This document shows, in pieces, positions 1 through 11,666 of a stretch of 64,000 nucleotides of DNA. Made by a program: the position numbers and the translations under genes. Positions within the stretch are counted from its first letter, which is position 1. Each line of letters begins with the position of its first letter. Location of the stretch: NCBI RefSeq assembly GCF_003013715.1, contig NC_072812.1, positions 2,914,001 through 2,978,000 on the forward strand. Reading direction: 5' to 3'. Origin of the DNA: Candidozyma auris. Lineage: Eukaryota > Ascomycota > Pichiomycetes > Serinales > Metschnikowiaceae. The notes beneath the pieces were generated by a model. That model was given only the letters and a program-made list of their open reading frames with translations, did no database searches and was not told the origin of the DNA.

Positions 1-1128
1 AACTACGATGTCAGTAAGTTTCAGGAGAATTGGTGTTGTGGCGAAGATCCATATTTGTTTAAGGAGAGATGGGACAAACTTTTCCAAGAATTCACATCTG
101 TCGAAAAGACACATCCATCGAAGATCTCGGAATTGTATGACACAATGAAATATGATGCCTTGCACAATCGTCAATTCTTGGAGAAGATATTGGCTTTTGA
201 CCCTAATGATGAAAATCTACTCAAAGTATTAGGTGAGACGTGTGGAGACACCATCAAATCGTCTGGTCTTGTGAGTGAGTACCCAATCAATATCTTGGCC
301 ATGAACAACTTCAAAATTCCGCACGAAGCCAGCTCTAATGTCAGCTCCGCCTCTGGCTCAACGTCGAATCTACAGAACATCACCAATTCTAGTACAGCTT
401 CCGCTGGCTCTCTTGGGTGGGTCTTGAAGGGAGCTGCGCCTTCTGTGAAGCATTCGAATGCCAACAATGACTCAAACACACATAAATCTAGTTGTAACAG
501 CAGTGTTAGCAGCAATGGTAAAGCACCAGAAAATCCATTTGATCATCCTACCTTTGCTCGACTCAGAGAGTTGTACAGATTATCCAAGGTTCTCTTCGAT
601 TTCATATGCCCACAGGAATACGGCATCAAGGATGAAGAAAAGTTAGATATTGGGTTGTTAACATCTTTACCATTAGCAAAGCAAATCTTATCCGACATTA
701 AAGACATGAAGAAACACGATTCTGCTGCAATGGTCAACTATTTCACGAAGGAGTCGCATATCTATACATTGCTCAATGTTATATACGGTGCTCAATTGCC
801 AATGAAAATTGCAAGAAATGCATTGCCTGAGCTCGACTACATGTCGCAGATTGTGTTCGAAATCTACGAGTCTGGCGACTCTAATAGCCCATCCGGAAAG
901 AAACATGCTATCAGGATGTCGTTGTCTCCAGGCTGTCATACACAAGATCCATTGGATGTTCACTTGGATGATGACCATTACATTGGTTGTATTCCAAGAA
1001 TCAGCTTGACAAGACACTTGGACATGGACTTGGTGATCCAAAGATTGAAATCAAGGTTCTCCAGAGTGTCCTTGCCAAAGCAGTTTACTCCTGTCAATAT
1101 TTCCAGTCCATTGGTCTCGGGACTTTAG
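1..1128 (+). CDS. VIP1: VIP1, inositol hexakisphosphate/diphosphoinositol kinase, C-terminal part (5' end outside window)
   Basis: The reading frame is open from base 1 and ends at TAG 1126-1128, giving about 375 residues of a protein whose start lies upstream. The conserved blocks match the C-terminal histidine-acid-phosphatase-like domain of Vip1/Asp1/PPIP5K: ENWCCGEDPYLFKERW at the very start, ESHIYTLLNVIYG near the middle, then LDYMSQIVFEIYE, and HAIRMSLSPGCHTQDPLDVH near the end. A Ser/Asn/Thr-rich insert (about residues 110-175) interrupts the domain, as fungal family members often have. Family enzymes make and remove 1-position pyrophosphates on inositol phosphates, which signal phosphate status; the kinase (ATP-grasp) half would lie upstream of this window. 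The gene is convergent with FAS1, with about 170 bases between the stop codons. Identification is from remembered family motifs. Confidence 0.8.
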   Translation, partial: NYDVSKFQENWCCGEDPYLFKERWDKLFQEFTSVEKTHPSKISELYDTMKYDALHNRQFLEKILAFDPNDENLLKVLGETCGDTIKSSGLVSEYPINILAMNNFKIPHEASSNVSSASGSTSNLQNITNSSTASAGSLGWVLKGAAPSVKHSNANNDSNTHKSSCNSSVSSNGKAPENPFDHPTFARLRELYRLSKVLFDFICPQEYGIKDEEKLDIGLLTSLPLAKQILSDIKDMKKHDSAAMVNYFTKESHIYTLLNVIYGAQLPMKIARNALPELDYMSQIVFEIYESGDSNSPSGKKHAIRMSLSPGCHTQDPLDVHLDDDHYIGCIPRISLTRHLDMDLVIQRLKSRFSRVSLPKQFTPVNISSPLVSGL

Positions 1129-1297
1129 ACTTACAGTTTATCAATATATCTCTATACTTTGTATTTAACCTAAATGCTTTCAGTAGATTTAACCAGGACA
1201 ACAGTACCACGTGCTGCTCCAGTATCAGATGAAAACCCTATATCCCTCAAAAACATTAATGTTTATAAAAAAAATAAAACCAATCTTCACAATAAAT

Positions 1298-4200
1298 TCA
1301 AGCCTTCTCGTAGGACTCCCAGTTGTCAAGAATGCTCTTAAGTTTCTCTGACTTGGTCAATTGGTAGACTTCCTCGAAGTACTCCTTGGTGATCTGGAAT
1401 GGCTTGGCAGTCAAATTCGGAATGTACTTGTTGATCAAATCCTTGGGCTTCACAGAAGATTTAGGAATCTTCTTGCACAAGAATCTCTGGAATGGCTTCA
1501 CACCAGACATCAAGTATGAAGAGTGGAAAGGCACAGAAATACCCTTCAATGGAATTACAGCAAAACCCCTCTGCAAATCAATTGGCTGAGGTTTGGCAAT
1601 CGACTGAGCAGAAACCTCGTCAATGATCTCCTTCAAGTGTTTTTTAACGTCATCTAAGGACATCTGCTCTTGCAACTTCACAATATCAATCTTGTTCAAC
1701 TTGATGACATTCAACACGTTGGTCAAAGTGTCCAATGCTCTCAAGTCACCAGCAGTCACATACTGGGTGTTCTCAACGTTGTAGTTAACAATTTCCAACA
1801 ACCAGCCGGTCTTGGTGGCAACTTCATCCACAACAAATCTCAAGGCAGCGTCGTTGAAGCTTGGATTCACTCTCGTTGGGTTCACAGCGCACATACCATA
1901 GTTGGATCTGCCCAACTCGTCTCTTGGAACTGCAACTTGCATGGTCATACCTCTGTAGAAGACAACGTCGACGAGCGACTCAATTGGCATGACATTGGCT
2001 AACGAAGAGAGAGCAGAGTACTCACCAAGCGAGTGACCAGCGAACATAACATCTGAAGGAACCAATCCTTTGGACTTAATGTCCTCGTAAGAGGCCTTCT
2101 CCATCAAAGTCAAGGCGGGCTGAGTGAACTGCGTTGCAGACAACAAACCAGTTGGAGAAAGGAAGGTGTAGGAAGTGGTGGTATGGTCAATGTCCTTGAA
2201 GATCTTCTCTGACTTGATCTCGCCGTCTTCACCAATTGTCTCGAACATCATGGAGATGTAGTTGTCTCTAATTCTTCTACCCTTTGCACCACCGAAGTGA
2301 ACAGTCAATTCGTTAGGGTTGTTCTTGACAATGTCAAGAATGGAAAAGCCGTAGTTGTCGACGAAGTGACGGTCGGCACGGTCCCAAACCTCACGAGCGA
2401 CTTCAGAGGAGTTGTACAAGTCCATACCCATACCTTGCTCCTGAGATCCCTGGCCAGTAAAGACGTAAGTGGTGACTGGCTGCTCAATCTCGGCCTCTCC
2501 CATCAACACAGGGGTGTCGGTCTCGACATTTCTGGTTTCAACCTTGATAATCTTACGACCATTAACCATACCAATATGCCCCAAAGAGGTTTGGAGAGTG
2601 TCGTTTGGCAACACCATACCAACAAAGTCAGCCTTGAAAGCTCTGACTCTGGAGGCAACACTGTTGGCAGCCCACTGCTCCACCAAGGATCTGATGGAGC
2701 CAGAAGAGTACATGCCGTGGGTGATAGTGCCTGGCAACTTAGCGTAGGATGCAAACACACGGGAAACGTGGATAGGGTTGTAGTCACCAGACACTTTGGC
2801 GTAGGGCTCGTTGGTGGAGGGAGCCTTGGAGGTCAATTTCTCACCTGAAGAAAGAGGAATGGCGTTCTCGAATTTCACAGCCTGCTCAATGGTGTTACCG
2901 TTTCTCGAGAAGTAGTCAATGACTGGGTTACCGTAAGAGACGCCAGCCTCGTAATCGATCGAGCCGACCTGAATAACCTCCTTGGTTGGCAACTCCAAGT
3001 ATACCTTACCAACGGTCTTGATGGACGAGTACACATTAGCGGCCTTGAACTTGTAGGTTGACTCGCATCTGAAGGTCAAAATCTGATTGAGTAACTCAAC
3101 ATCCTTCTCCAAGTGAAACCATTCCTTGGATCTCAAGATGGCCAAATCCTTAGCGGACTTGAACGCGATTTGGAATGGGTCTTCTGTGACCTTTTGGAAA
3201 GTGTTTTCGAAGTCCTCATACTCACCACGGTACAAGAATTGAGAGGTGACCTCCATGACAGGCTTGCCTTCTCTGGTGATAGTTCCAACAACCTCGACCA
3301 TCTTACCAGAAGGCTGGTTCAACACAGCCTTGATCAAAGCTTCAGAGGAAACAACATCGTCCTTCTTCAATGGTTCGGCGCCAGGAATCATTCTGTAGCC
3401 ATTCGACAAGTGCACCAACTTCAACAAGTCACCGTCAACTGTCTTAGGGAAAATTGCCTTCATGATGGCCTTCCAACCCACAACAATGGCGAAATCCATT
3501 GGGGCCAAGGTCTGCTTGTTAGGTCTTGGAATGAAGGCCTCGCATGTGTTACCAATGGCGTGGGTGAACTCAGATATATCCTTACCAGAGATGGTGACGT
3601 TGTCACCAGGAATGGCCTGGTTAACATTGATATCAAGGTCCACTGGCACCTCGGAGCCGAACCACAATTTCCAATAGAACTCCTTGATTCTGTCGTTTCT
3701 GCCCTCCATAACCTCAACAATAGGAGCAAAACCGTCCTCTGGTACGTATTTGTAGAGGAAAGGTAATTCAACAGGCTTGCCATCAGCAGTTCTGTGTTCA
3801 ATCAACGACATCTGGATCAAGCCCTCGGTGGTTTTCTTAATCTCAGCAACCTTCTTGAAGTCACCCTGGACGGTCTCGTAAAGCGAGAGATTAGCCTTGT
3901 CTGAGCCAGCGTTTGTAATAACGGCCTCCATGTTAGGAGCTGGACCTAAAACGTCCTTGACAGAATTAGCAACGTGGTTTATGCCCTGAACAACTCTCTC
4001 ATTGGAAATAAAAGCATACAACCAGCTCAATTCAGAGCCCGCCAACAATGCGAGCCATTGCTTCTGATCAGGCACGGAAGAACCAATCCTGTAAACGGTC
4101 TTGTTAGCAGTCTTCTCGATGGTGACACCAGTGACGGATTCGACCGGACCCGACGCCTCCTTACCAAAGTATTCGACAACAGGAATCTTGGAGCTGTCAC

Positions 4201-7200
4201 CGCTGTAAGCATCCTTGAGCAATCTAGCAATGTGACCCTCATGAATGTTGTCCAAAATGTCCTTGATTGGCTCATTAACCTTGTTGGTGAATTGGGCAGC
4301 AACAGGACCGTGAAGGATACATGTTCTCTGGACATCCTCATCGACAACAGACTCCAAGTCCTCAGACTGCCACAAGGAGTCCTTTTTGAAGAAGAACTCG
4401 AATCTCTCGTCCAACACTGGAACAAAAGGAGCAGGTTTTTGTGTTGGTCTAGCGCACAACATCAAGAAGTAGTCACAGTCCTCCTCGGAGATCAACTGGG
4501 TCTTAGCAGTAGGGAAGGAGTCGAAGAAGGTGTCAATGAATTTCTGAGGGGCAGTCTGCAACTGAGCGTAGTTCTGAAGCAAGGATTCCTTGCCGGACTT
4601 GGAAGTGAATCTTTCTTCGACTCTTCTTAAGAAGTCACCGGTGAAGTTTCTCAAAGAGACGTCAATCCAACGTTCAGACTTCTTCACGTACATCAACTCG
4701 ATCATGCGGTTGACCACTTCCTGGTAGGTCATGTCCTCCAAGTCACAAACACCCTGAGTGTTGCGGCCAAACCATGGCTTCTGGAAGTCCTTGTTCAACT
4801 TGTTGATGATGTAGTCCTTCTTTTTGGTCAAGGCTTCCAAGAGCTTGTTCTTAGGCAAGTTGAAAATTGTCTCGTCCAACTCTTTCCAGAACATGACACC
4901 TCTGGTGGCAATCTTGTGAATTGGCTCACCCATTTCAGATCTGACGGTAACGATACCACCGGTAGGCTTTTTGTAAGTGGCTTCCCATTTGCTGTCATCA
5001 ACACCAGAACATTCAGAAATAGCCTGCTTAGCTGCCAACGAGGTGTGAGCCTCCTTAGCGGTCATAACTCTAGAACCGAACAAGACACCGTCAAAAGGCA
5101 TTGGTGGGTAGTTGAATCTCTTGGACCAGGAACCAGTCAAGTAGGGGTAAGTGTCTTCATCCGAGCCGAAACCGGATCCAGCAACCAAGACAATATTTGA
5201 GCACTTTCTGATCTTAGCGTACATCTGCAAAATAGGCTGGTGGAAGTCCTCGTAAGAGTGGTGGCCACCACCTCTACCGCCAGTCCACTGCAAAACAATT
5301 GGGAAGTTTGGATGAGCCTTAGCAATGGTAATAGACTGATTGATGGAGTCGATGGAGCCTGGCTTCAAGCCCAAGTGGGTCAAGCCCAATTCTTCAATGT
5401 ACTCAGTGGCAACCTCCAAAGAAGGAACACCGGCACCGATGGTCAACGACTGGATAGGGAAGCCCTTGGATCTCAATTCCTTGATCAATGGTATACCCCA
5501 CTGCAACATTCTAGGGTTGACGTAGATCAAGTTGATGCCGATTCCGGAGCCTGGAGTGACTCTAGAAGCCACCTCAGCCAAAGCTCTCTTCATACCGTTG
5601 GGCTCAAAGTAGCCACCTCCAGCCAACTCGATGTGGTAGCCAGCGTTGATTGTGGCAGAGACAATGTCTGTGTTGACAGTGGTTGGAGTCATACCAGGAA
5701 CCATCAATGGAGCTCTGCCGAGCAATCTGGAGAATTTGGTGTCGACGTAAACCTTTCCAGCCTTCGTCTTCACCAATTTAGGCTTGTATTCGTCCAACCA
5801 GTTTGGAGCCCATTTGATGGAATTGCGGGTTTTGTTGAAGATCTCCTGCTTGAAGCCATACTCGTCGTCAGGGTTGGTGTCTATGGTACCAGAGATAATG
5901 ACACGAGAGCCAGTGCCCTCTTTGTTTCTGTGGGTCAAAACACCCAAGCCGGAAACGCCACCAGGGCCGAAATCCAACAAGTGGGTGCTGTCGAAGTTGG
6001 TAGCAACCTCCCAGTGAACAGGCAACTCAGTAATGCACTTGACGAGTCTGTCGATGACATCGCCTTTAGCGTTCTGGAAATTCTCACCGGAGTATGTGTC
6101 GTAGACGGGAATCTTGATGTCGAAAGACGCAAAAACCAACCCCTCGTTTTGAACGTCAGCCAATATCATGTCGGTGGCTGGCTCCAACAAGTGGGAGTGG
6201 AAAGGAGCGAAGATTGGCAAGAATCTATTGGAAAACTTCATCTTACGCTCAGAGTATGGGACACGGGCTTGGTCCAAACCGGAAGGAGCCTTGTTGTTTC
6301 TCAAGGTCAAGTTCAAACCGTAGAGAGACTCTGGGGGACCTGAAACCACCATGTTTCTACCACCATTAACCAATGAAATGGCCACATGCTTTTCTGAAGG
6401 CAAGTGAGCGTTGGTCTGCTTGATGAACTTCTCGACATCTGAAAGGGACAAGTCCCTGACAGACAACATGGGGGAAGGTCTTCCTTCGCCGTTTTCCAAA
6501 GAGTCCTGCAACATAGTTGGAGGCAAAGACGTTCTAGGGTAAGCGGTCAAGCATCTGGCACCAATGAAGAACAACAAGGAAATGGCCTTAATGGAGTTCT
6601 CGACAAAAGACTCCCACGAGTCGGCAGAAGCAATGGCCACAGCAGTGACCAAACCCTGAGAGTGGCCTGTAGCACCGACCAAGGCGTCTCTGAATTCACC
6701 GGGCGTGATGCCCAAGGTCTTGCAAGTGACAGCATAGTGACACAACTGGATCACGCAGATCAAGGGACACGACACTGGCACACTCAACAAGTACTCCTGG
6801 TCTGGGGTCTGGTCTGGGTGGTTCAACCAGGTCAAAATGTCGAAGCCCTGGGTGTAGATCTTGTCGACGTTTGAAGTGGACTTGACCAACTGGGTCAATT
6901 TGGCGGCGAATTTCTGAAGCAAGTCGGAGAGAAGCCCGTGGTACATGTAGTTCAACTCTCTCAATTCCTCGAAATAGTCGTCGGTATTACCCTGGCCGCC
7001 AAAAATGGCCACTGTCTTGGCTACACGTTGGGCAGAGCTTTGGATCAAGTCCGACAGCTGCCTTGGAATAGGCGTCTTGGAGGCCATCACAGCATCAAAG
7101 TAGTGTTTGATCACCTCTCTGGACTTTGCAGCAGTTGTTGGGTATGTCTCATCGGCAAGCAATTGGGCAGCGAAGCTGTGAATATCTGAGTTGGGGAAGA

Positions 7201-7480
7201 ATCTCAGTTGGAATTCTTGCAAGACAGCAGGCAAGATCTCGTCAAACTCTCCCGAAGCAGCGGGATCAACCAAAGAGGCAGTGAAGCCTACAAATTTGGC
7301 AAACAACTCGGCAGGAGAGGCAGGCTCATCGTCGGAGGCGAATCCTTCAGTTGCAACCGGCAACGTCTTGACAAACTGCTCTTTCAACTGGGAGTACTTG
7401 AAAAATAGCGGTGTGGGCACCAAAATCGTGTGTTCTATGTCGCCGTGGGAAAGGGCAAGCTGGCGGTGGGTTGTGCTCAT
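1298..7480 (-). CDS. FAS1: FAS1, fatty acid synthase subunit beta
   Basis: A 2060-residue protein, matching the usual length of about 2040-2050 for yeast Fas1. It is the beta subunit of the cytosolic alpha6-beta6 fatty acid synthase and carries acetyltransferase, enoyl reductase, dehydratase and malonyl/palmitoyl transferase activities. The acetyltransferase nucleophile sits in GATGHSQG with Ser at residue 274, the position known in S. cerevisiae. The FMN-binding enoyl reductase region is recognisable at [19 protein letters not shown] (about 590-610). The hot-dog dehydratase region includes GDYNPIHVS (about 1555). The malonyl/palmitoyl transferase nucleophile is in [12 protein letters not shown], Ser 1817. 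The ATG at 7478-7480 is the first in-frame Met. The frame is intact over 6 kb, which argues against general sequence error. It pairs with FAS2, not in the window. Upstream lies a 1.3 kb non-coding region. Confidence 0.98.
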   Translation of the reverse strand: MSTTHRQLALSHGDIEHTILVPTPLFFKYSQLKEQFVKTLPVATEGFASDDEPASPAELFAKFVGFTASLVDPAASGEFDEILPAVLQEFQLRFFPNSDIHSFAAQLLADETYPTTAAKSREVIKHYFDAVMASKTPIPRQLSDLIQSSAQRVAKTVAIFGGQGNTDDYFEELRELNYMYHGLLSDLLQKFAAKLTQLVKSTSNVDKIYTQGFDILTWLNHPDQTPDQEYLLSVPVSCPLICVIQLCHYAVTCKTLGITPGEFRDALVGATGHSQGLVTAVAIASADSWESFVENSIKAISLLFFIGARCLTAYPRTSLPPTMLQDSLENGEGRPSPMLSVRDLSLSDVEKFIKQTNAHLPSEKHVAISLVNGGRNMVVSGPPESLYGLNLTLRNNKAPSGLDQARVPYSERKMKFSNRFLPIFAPFHSHLLEPATDMILADVQNEGLVFASFDIKIPVYDTYSGENFQNAKGDVIDRLVKCITELPVHWEVATNFDSTHLLDFGPGGVSGLGVLTHRNKEGTGSRVIISGTIDTNPDDEYGFKQEIFNKTRNSIKWAPNWLDEYKPKLVKTKAGKVYVDTKFSRLLGRAPLMVPGMTPTTVNTDIVSATINAGYHIELAGGGYFEPNGMKRALAEVASRVTPGSGIGINLIYVNPRMLQWGIPLIKELRSKGFPIQSLTIGAGVPSLEVATEYIEELGLTHLGLKPGSIDSINQSITIAKAHPNFPIVLQWTGGRGGGHHSYEDFHQPILQMYAKIRKCSNIVLVAGSGFGSDEDTYPYLTGSWSKRFNYPPMPFDGVLFGSRVMTAKEAHTSLAAKQAISECSGVDDSKWEATYKKPTGGIVTVRSEMGEPIHKIATRGVMFWKELDETIFNLPKNKLLEALTKKKDYIINKLNKDFQKPWFGRNTQGVCDLEDMTYQEVVNRMIELMYVKKSERWIDVSLRNFTGDFLRRVEERFTSKSGKESLLQNYAQLQTAPQKFIDTFFDSFPTAKTQLISEEDCDYFLMLCARPTQKPAPFVPVLDERFEFFFKKDSLWQSEDLESVVDEDVQRTCILHGPVAAQFTNKVNEPIKDILDNIHEGHIARLLKDAYSGDSSKIPVVEYFGKEASGPVESVTGVTIEKTANKTVYRIGSSVPDQKQWLALLAGSELSWLYAFISNERVVQGINHVANSVKDVLGPAPNMEAVITNAGSDKANLSLYETVQGDFKKVAEIKKTTEGLIQMSLIEHRTADGKPVELPFLYKYVPEDGFAPIVEVMEGRNDRIKEFYWKLWFGSEVPVDLDINVNQAIPGDNVTISGKDISEFTHAIGNTCEAFIPRPNKQTLAPMDFAIVVGWKAIMKAIFPKTVDGDLLKLVHLSNGYRMIPGAEPLKKDDVVSSEALIKAVLNQPSGKMVEVVGTITREGKPVMEVTSQFLYRGEYEDFENTFQKVTEDPFQIAFKSAKDLAILRSKEWFHLEKDVELLNQILTFRCESTYKFKAANVYSSIKTVGKVYLELPTKEVIQVGSIDYEAGVSYGNPVIDYFSRNGNTIEQAVKFENAIPLSSGEKLTSKAPSTNEPYAKVSGDYNPIHVSRVFASYAKLPGTITHGMYSSGSIRSLVEQWAANSVASRVRAFKADFVGMVLPNDTLQTSLGHIGMVNGRKIIKVETRNVETDTPVLMGEAEIEQPVTTYVFTGQGSQEQGMGMDLYNSSEVAREVWDRADRHFVDNYGFSILDIVKNNPNELTVHFGGAKGRRIRDNYISMMFETIGEDGEIKSEKIFKDIDHTTTSYTFLSPTGLLSATQFTQPALTLMEKASYEDIKSKGLVPSDVMFAGHSLGEYSALSSLANVMPIESLVDVVFYRGMTMQVAVPRDELGRSNYGMCAVNPTRVNPSFNDAALRFVVDEVATKTGWLLEIVNYNVENTQYVTAGDLRALDTLTNVLNVIKLNKIDIVKLQEQMSLDDVKKHLKEIIDEVSAQSIAKPQPIDLQRGFAVIPLKGISVPFHSSYLMSGVKPFQRFLCKKIPKSSVKPKDLINKYIPNLTAKPFQITKEYFEEVYQLTKSEKLKSILDNWESYEKA

Positions 7481-8768
7481 TCTGGAATTTGTAGAATCGA
7501 GTTCAGTAACTGATATGACGAGTGAAGTGTAAGTAGCTTAGCTGTGGTACGTGCTGAAGCAGATAAATAGGCGGGACGAGGGAAAAAGGGTTACAACAGA
7601 TGAACTCGGGGAAAAAAAAAAAAATGTGAACAGTCAAACCTTCAAGTGGAATCGGCCAGAATATGAATGGTTGCAATTGTATGTGGATCGGGTGCAAAAC
7701 TTTGGGTCCACCAGTTTTTTGCAACTCTCAACAATGTGTGTGCACAACCCGCATAGAGTTGGTTAGTTTGTTGGGAGGTCGGTAAAGTATAGCGAGTTGG
7801 CGCCATGCAGAGACGTGTTTATGGGGCGCGAATTTAGGCAACAGAGGAGGGCTCGGGCGCATTAAAAAACCGCGTCGCGGGCGTCATTTCGCCCCAAAGG
7901 AGTTATCTCTCGCGGCGAGTTTGCAGCCGGGACCCCAGGGTGTCCGCCAAGGGAGAGACAAAAGTCTAGCTAAAAGACTCAATTCGAAAAAGGTAGTTCA
8001 ATGATTTTTGGGCTGTTGATGAACTTCCCATTTTGGCCAGTATGACCACTGCTGGGCTTTTTTTTTCCCCTTTCATTTGCTTGTGTGAATGGTGTTGGTG
8101 GCTTGAATTCTGAGATCCAGACTAAATTTCGAGCTGGCGTCGCGGGTGAGGCAACACACATGAGACACGGTCTCTTCATAGTGTTTTGCGGCTGCGAAAT
8201 GCCTCCAAAACTCGCTTCATAATGACTGGCGCTCCTTATGCATCGCATGATAATTAGTGGCCCAAGGAAGCAGCATAATTGCGAGGCACCCTTTGCCCTT
8301 TTCGTGTTCAATTGTTCCAATTGGGAGAGCGTGCTCAAATTTTAACTTGTCGAGTAGGACCTTCCCTGGCAGCTTTGTAGATCTTCTTGTCCTCTTTTAG
8401 GTAGCAACGAAGATCTGATAGATCTCAACTTTGTAAGTATTAAAGTGCTGAGTGGAACTTCTTGGTGGAGTGCTTGTGCCGAACTAATCAGCACACAACT
8501 TGTGTCCTCCACAAGTGCTACACCTGAATAATAAGCTTTCTGACTTCACTTGAGCGTTTCATGAGCAACCGGATCTTGACTTCTGGCAGAAGAAACACAG
8601 ATATTGCAAGAATCATTTGCTGCACTTTTTGAACCAAATTAAACATTGCTCAGTGGCAATACTCAATCGAAGTATCATCAACACATCCCAAGGTCACATC
8701 TTCTTAATTTCTAAAACCTTCTTCACATAAGCGATTCCCCGGTTTGCTCTTCTTCAACTACCCTGCCC
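7481..8768. other. Intergenic region upstream of FAS1
   Basis: This 1.29 kb region lies between the FAS1 start and the 3' end of the GTPase gene, so it mainly holds the FAS1 promoter. It contains an A-rich tract near 7611-7624, a GC-rich patch (about 7845-7950), and two one-mismatch relatives of the recurring TTYGCAGCCA element: TTTGCAGCCG at 7920-7929 (plus strand) and TTCGCAGCCG at 8190-8199 (minus strand, facing FAS1). No convincing Ino2/Ino4-type CATGTG element or coding sequence was seen. The open frame at 7979-8338 (minus) has no ATG and no recognisable motifs. Confidence 0.6.
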
Positions 8769-9323
8769 CTACCAAACATCTTTCTCCACTACCCAGTCTA
8801 CCGCTTCTCGAAGACCTTCACCGCTAATTCCCGAAACTGCTCTTGTTGTAAACTTCTCCGGTGGCATCTCTCTAGAAAGCTTCAATTCCTCGTCTACCAT
8901 GCGCTTCACATTCAACTTATCTTCCTCGGTCATCATATCCACTTTATTGATCAAGACCACGAAGTATACTCCCGAAAGCTGGTCTTGTCGTATAACTTTC
9001 TCCCGTAACTCCCTGTACAGCTCTTCCAACTGGGCGATATTCGAGCCGTCAATGACCCAAATCACCACGTCGGAACGGTCAAAGTAATTGCTCCAGAACC
9101 CTCGAAGCAGAAGCTGCCCACCAATATCCCACACATTGAGATTGTACCCTTTCCAGGGAACTGTGTGAATCAGAAAACCTGCCGTCGGGACCACATCTAG
9201 GGGATCTCGCCTCATCAAGTTACTAACGATCGTGCTCTTCCCAGCATTATCCAATCCCAATATAAGCACCCTAATTTCCCTGTCCTTGAGTTTCTGCTTT
9301 CGTATAATGCTCAAAAGGCCCAT
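8769..9323 (-). CDS. CIN4: ARL2-type small GTPase (CIN4 homologue)
   Basis: An ARF-like GTPase of 184 residues, normal for the family. The N-terminus MGLLSIIRKQK has Gly at position 2, as in myristoylatable ARF/ARL proteins, and resembles animal ARL2. G-motifs are intact: P-loop GLDNAGKST (about 23-31), switch II WDIGGQ (about 66-71), and NKVD (about 126-129). Thr 47 (in PTAG) is the expected switch I Thr. ARL2/Cin4 acts with tubulin cofactor C (Cin2) in beta-tubulin folding and microtubule stability. Assignment to CIN4 rather than to another ARL rests on the ARL2-like N-terminus and the overall pattern, so the family is sure but the orthology is inferred. The start ATG at 9321-9323 is divergent to PSO2 across a 224-base shared promoter. 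Confidence 0.85.
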   Translation of the reverse strand: MGLLSIIRKQKLKDREIRVLILGLDNAGKSTIVSNLMRRDPLDVVPTAGFLIHTVPWKGYNLNVWDIGGQLLLRGFWSNYFDRSDVVIWVIDGSNIAQLEELYRELREKVIRQDQLSGVYFVVLINKVDMMTEEDKLNVKRMVDEELKLSREMPPEKFTTRAVSGISGEGLREAVDWVVEKDVW

Positions 9324-9547
9324 CGCAAGCTTATTATGATTCTAATGAATATATAAAAAAAGCTTTATCGAAATCAAAGAAAATTGGGATTTTTGGAAGC
9401 CTTTTACAGTTTATTTTGCCAGATCTGCTAAATGTCTTCGCTTGATGTCTACCTCTGTTGATACTATAGTCGGCGAGACCTGCACCCTAAGCTCATTGCT
9501 GCCCCAGATTTAATATAGCATATTTGCCATTGCTTTGGGTACAGCTC
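9324..9547. promoter_or_regulatory. Divergent promoter between CIN4 and PSO2
   Basis: A short 224-base region separates the two divergent start codons. A TATATAAA element at 9350-9357 on the plus strand lies about 190 bases before the PSO2 ATG and is a plausible TATA box for it; for CIN4 it would be too close to the start codon. Confidence 0.45.
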
Positions 9548-11566
9548 ATGGGTCGAAAGCAGAAACAGCTGTCGATCTTCGAGTTCTCCTTTCAGCAAGA
9601 ACGCTACCAGGGTGATGTGGACTTGACTCAGGAGCCTGAACCCGCGGATTTTGCTCCATCTTCCAGGACCATGGAAGCCATTCCCTGTCCTGTGTGTGCT
9701 ACAAGCATGGCTTCATGGGAGATGAACGTAAGAGTACAGCATGTGGAGGAGTGCTTGACTATAACTGCTATCGGTGAAGATTCAAGCGTCAAAAATGGAG
9801 TTGTGGATGAAATTAAGAAGGAGGAGGCCAGCGTGCCCCTGATGAGGTGGCTGCAAAATGGAGGCGACAAGAAGCCGGAGCGGCCAGCCTTGGAGAGAGA
9901 CACTTCCCTGGCGAAAAAGCGGAAAGTTATTCTTTCTGCTGTTCAGAAAGATAGGTTGAAGTATGTGAACTCGAGAGAAGAGGTACCAAAACGTCAGAAG
10001 CTGAGGTCAGATAACGTTGCTGACGAAGAGCCTCCAACAGAGCTTCTACCGAGCTCAAGGACTACGCCCATTCCAGAGCTTAAGATTCTCACGTTTCAGC
10101 CACGTCCAGGGGAAGCCTATCAAATCTCGGTAGACGCGTTTCACTACAAACCACACGAGTCGATCACTCAATACTTTTTATCGCATTTCCATTCGGATCA
10201 TTATGGTGGTATCTCGAAGCGCTGGCCGAGAGAGAGAACTCTCACGTCCAAAATCATCTTCTGTTCAACTATCACTGGAAAACTTTTGACCATAAGGTTC
10301 AAAATTGATCCTGCTTTTATTTTCCTGATGGAACCCGACGTGAGGTACAGATTCAAATCCTTCACTGATCCTGAGGAACAAGCACATGCGTCCCCTCTGA
10401 GGGACCCTGGGGTATATGTGACACCTATCGACGCCAATCATTGTCCTGGAGCTGTCATATTTCTCTTTGAATCTATTTCCGTCAAAGGCGAATCGACATA
10501 CAAGTTGCACTGCGGTGACTTCAGAATCTGCCCGAAAATGGTATTCCACCCTGCGCTCCGACCGTTTCAAATAGAGCTGAAAAATCCGTTGAAACTAGAG
10601 AAAGTATATCTAGACACCACCTACATGTCTCCAAAGTATAACTTTCCTAAGCAAGAGCTCGTTTGCAGCAAGGTGGCATCCATGTTCTCAGATCTCATCT
10701 CCGACGACAAGCTATACGCTGAGTGGTTTGGAACCCAATCGCAATCTAGAATCACAGATTTCTTGTTTAGGGGTAGCGTCAAGAAGAAAAAGAAGTTTCT
10801 TATCATGGTGGGCACTTATCTAATAGGTAAAGAAAAGCTTGCCATTGCTATTCTGAAACAATTAGGCAAGTGTCCGATCTATATATCCAACATAAACAGT
10901 CGCGGCGACAAGAAGGATATCATTAATGCCTATGAGGACGAGTACCTTAACGAGGTTATCACCGACGACGATTTGGGCAGCCATCCGAATGCTGTGATTC
11001 ACCTTGTACCAATGAAGATTGTGGGTCAGGCTCAAGAAATGGCGAATTACTTCAATCACAACGAGTATTTTAAGCACTTCGAAAGGTGTGTAGGGCTCCG
11101 TCCCACTGGTTGGACATTTGAGAACAACGTCACTGACGAAAATTTCGTTGACACTGAGGACGAAGTGCCCATGGTGGAGGCACAGGGGGTGTCCTTAGTC
11201 TCTACGGTGAGTGTGCTTTCTTCAAACCCAGAATACTCATACAAGCACGATATTCTTCGACAAAACCCGCATGACAAAGTTGATAATAAGAATCGCAAAA
11301 TTGACAAGTCAACTTGCAAAATCTACTCCTTGCCTTACAGTGAGCACCTGTCCTTTAGAGAGCTTTCATACTTTGTGGTGTTCTTCAACATAGGCGAGGT
11401 AATCCCTACCGTCAATTGCGAGAATGAGTGGACCCTAGCAAGAATGCTACGAATTATTCGTCAATGGGAGAAAATCAGAGGTTTTAAGATGTCTGATCGA
11501 CCCATCTACGAGCTCCCTCCAGGAATGGTGGCTGCTGCGAAAAGACTCTCGCTCAGTCAGCTATAG
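9548..11566 (+). CDS. PSO2: PSO2/SNM1, DNA interstrand cross-link repair nuclease
   Basis: The ATG at 9548 gives 672 residues; the open frame extends 8 codons further but has no ATG there. Family members are 5' exonucleases of the metallo-beta-lactamase/beta-CASP fold that process interstrand cross-links in the nucleus. The metal-binding HxHxDH motif is present as SHFHSDHYGG (His213, His215, Asp217, His218), followed by DANHCPGAVIF (Asp295, His298) and the C-terminal beta-CASP region ending near PYSEHLSF. A CCHC zinc finger of the UBZ4 kind lies at residues 47-69 (Cys47, Cys50, His65, Cys69). The first 15 residues carry QLSIFEF, resembling a PCNA-interacting peptide. A basic KKRK patch near residue 122 could be a nuclear signal. 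It lies 100 bases upstream of the TMEM115-like gene in the same orientation. Confidence 0.93.
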   Translation: MGRKQKQLSIFEFSFQQERYQGDVDLTQEPEPADFAPSSRTMEAIPCPVCATSMASWEMNVRVQHVEECLTITAIGEDSSVKNGVVDEIKKEEASVPLMRWLQNGGDKKPERPALERDTSLAKKRKVILSAVQKDRLKYVNSREEVPKRQKLRSDNVADEEPPTELLPSSRTTPIPELKILTFQPRPGEAYQISVDAFHYKPHESITQYFLSHFHSDHYGGISKRWPRERTLTSKIIFCSTITGKLLTIRFKIDPAFIFLMEPDVRYRFKSFTDPEEQAHASPLRDPGVYVTPIDANHCPGAVIFLFESISVKGESTYKLHCGDFRICPKMVFHPALRPFQIELKNPLKLEKVYLDTTYMSPKYNFPKQELVCSKVASMFSDLISDDKLYAEWFGTQSQSRITDFLFRGSVKKKKKFLIMVGTYLIGKEKLAIAILKQLGKCPIYISNINSRGDKKDIINAYEDEYLNEVITDDDLGSHPNAVIHLVPMKIVGQAQEMANYFNHNEYFKHFERCVGLRPTGWTFENNVTDENFVDTEDEVPMVEAQGVSLVSTVSVLSSNPEYSYKHDILRQNPHDKVDNKNRKIDKSTCKIYSLPYSEHLSFRELSYFVVFFNIGEVIPTVNCENEWTLARMLRIIRQWEKIRGFKMSDRPIYELPPGMVAAAKRLSLSQL

Positions 11567-11666
11567 TGGCAGTTTTCCCTACCTCACTCACCAGCATAGA
11601 AATAATCCTGCACTCCCTCAAAGTTCACTTCATTTCATCACATCACTAAACACCACTGAATTCACA

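Noticed and set aside
5240..6343. 367-codon plus-strand frame inside FAS1
   Set aside because: It is antisense to the enoyl reductase/acetyltransferase coding region of FAS1 and reflects codon bias of that gene; no family motif.
7979..8338. 119-codon minus-strand frame in the FAS1 promoter
   Set aside because: No ATG at the start and no similarity to known families.
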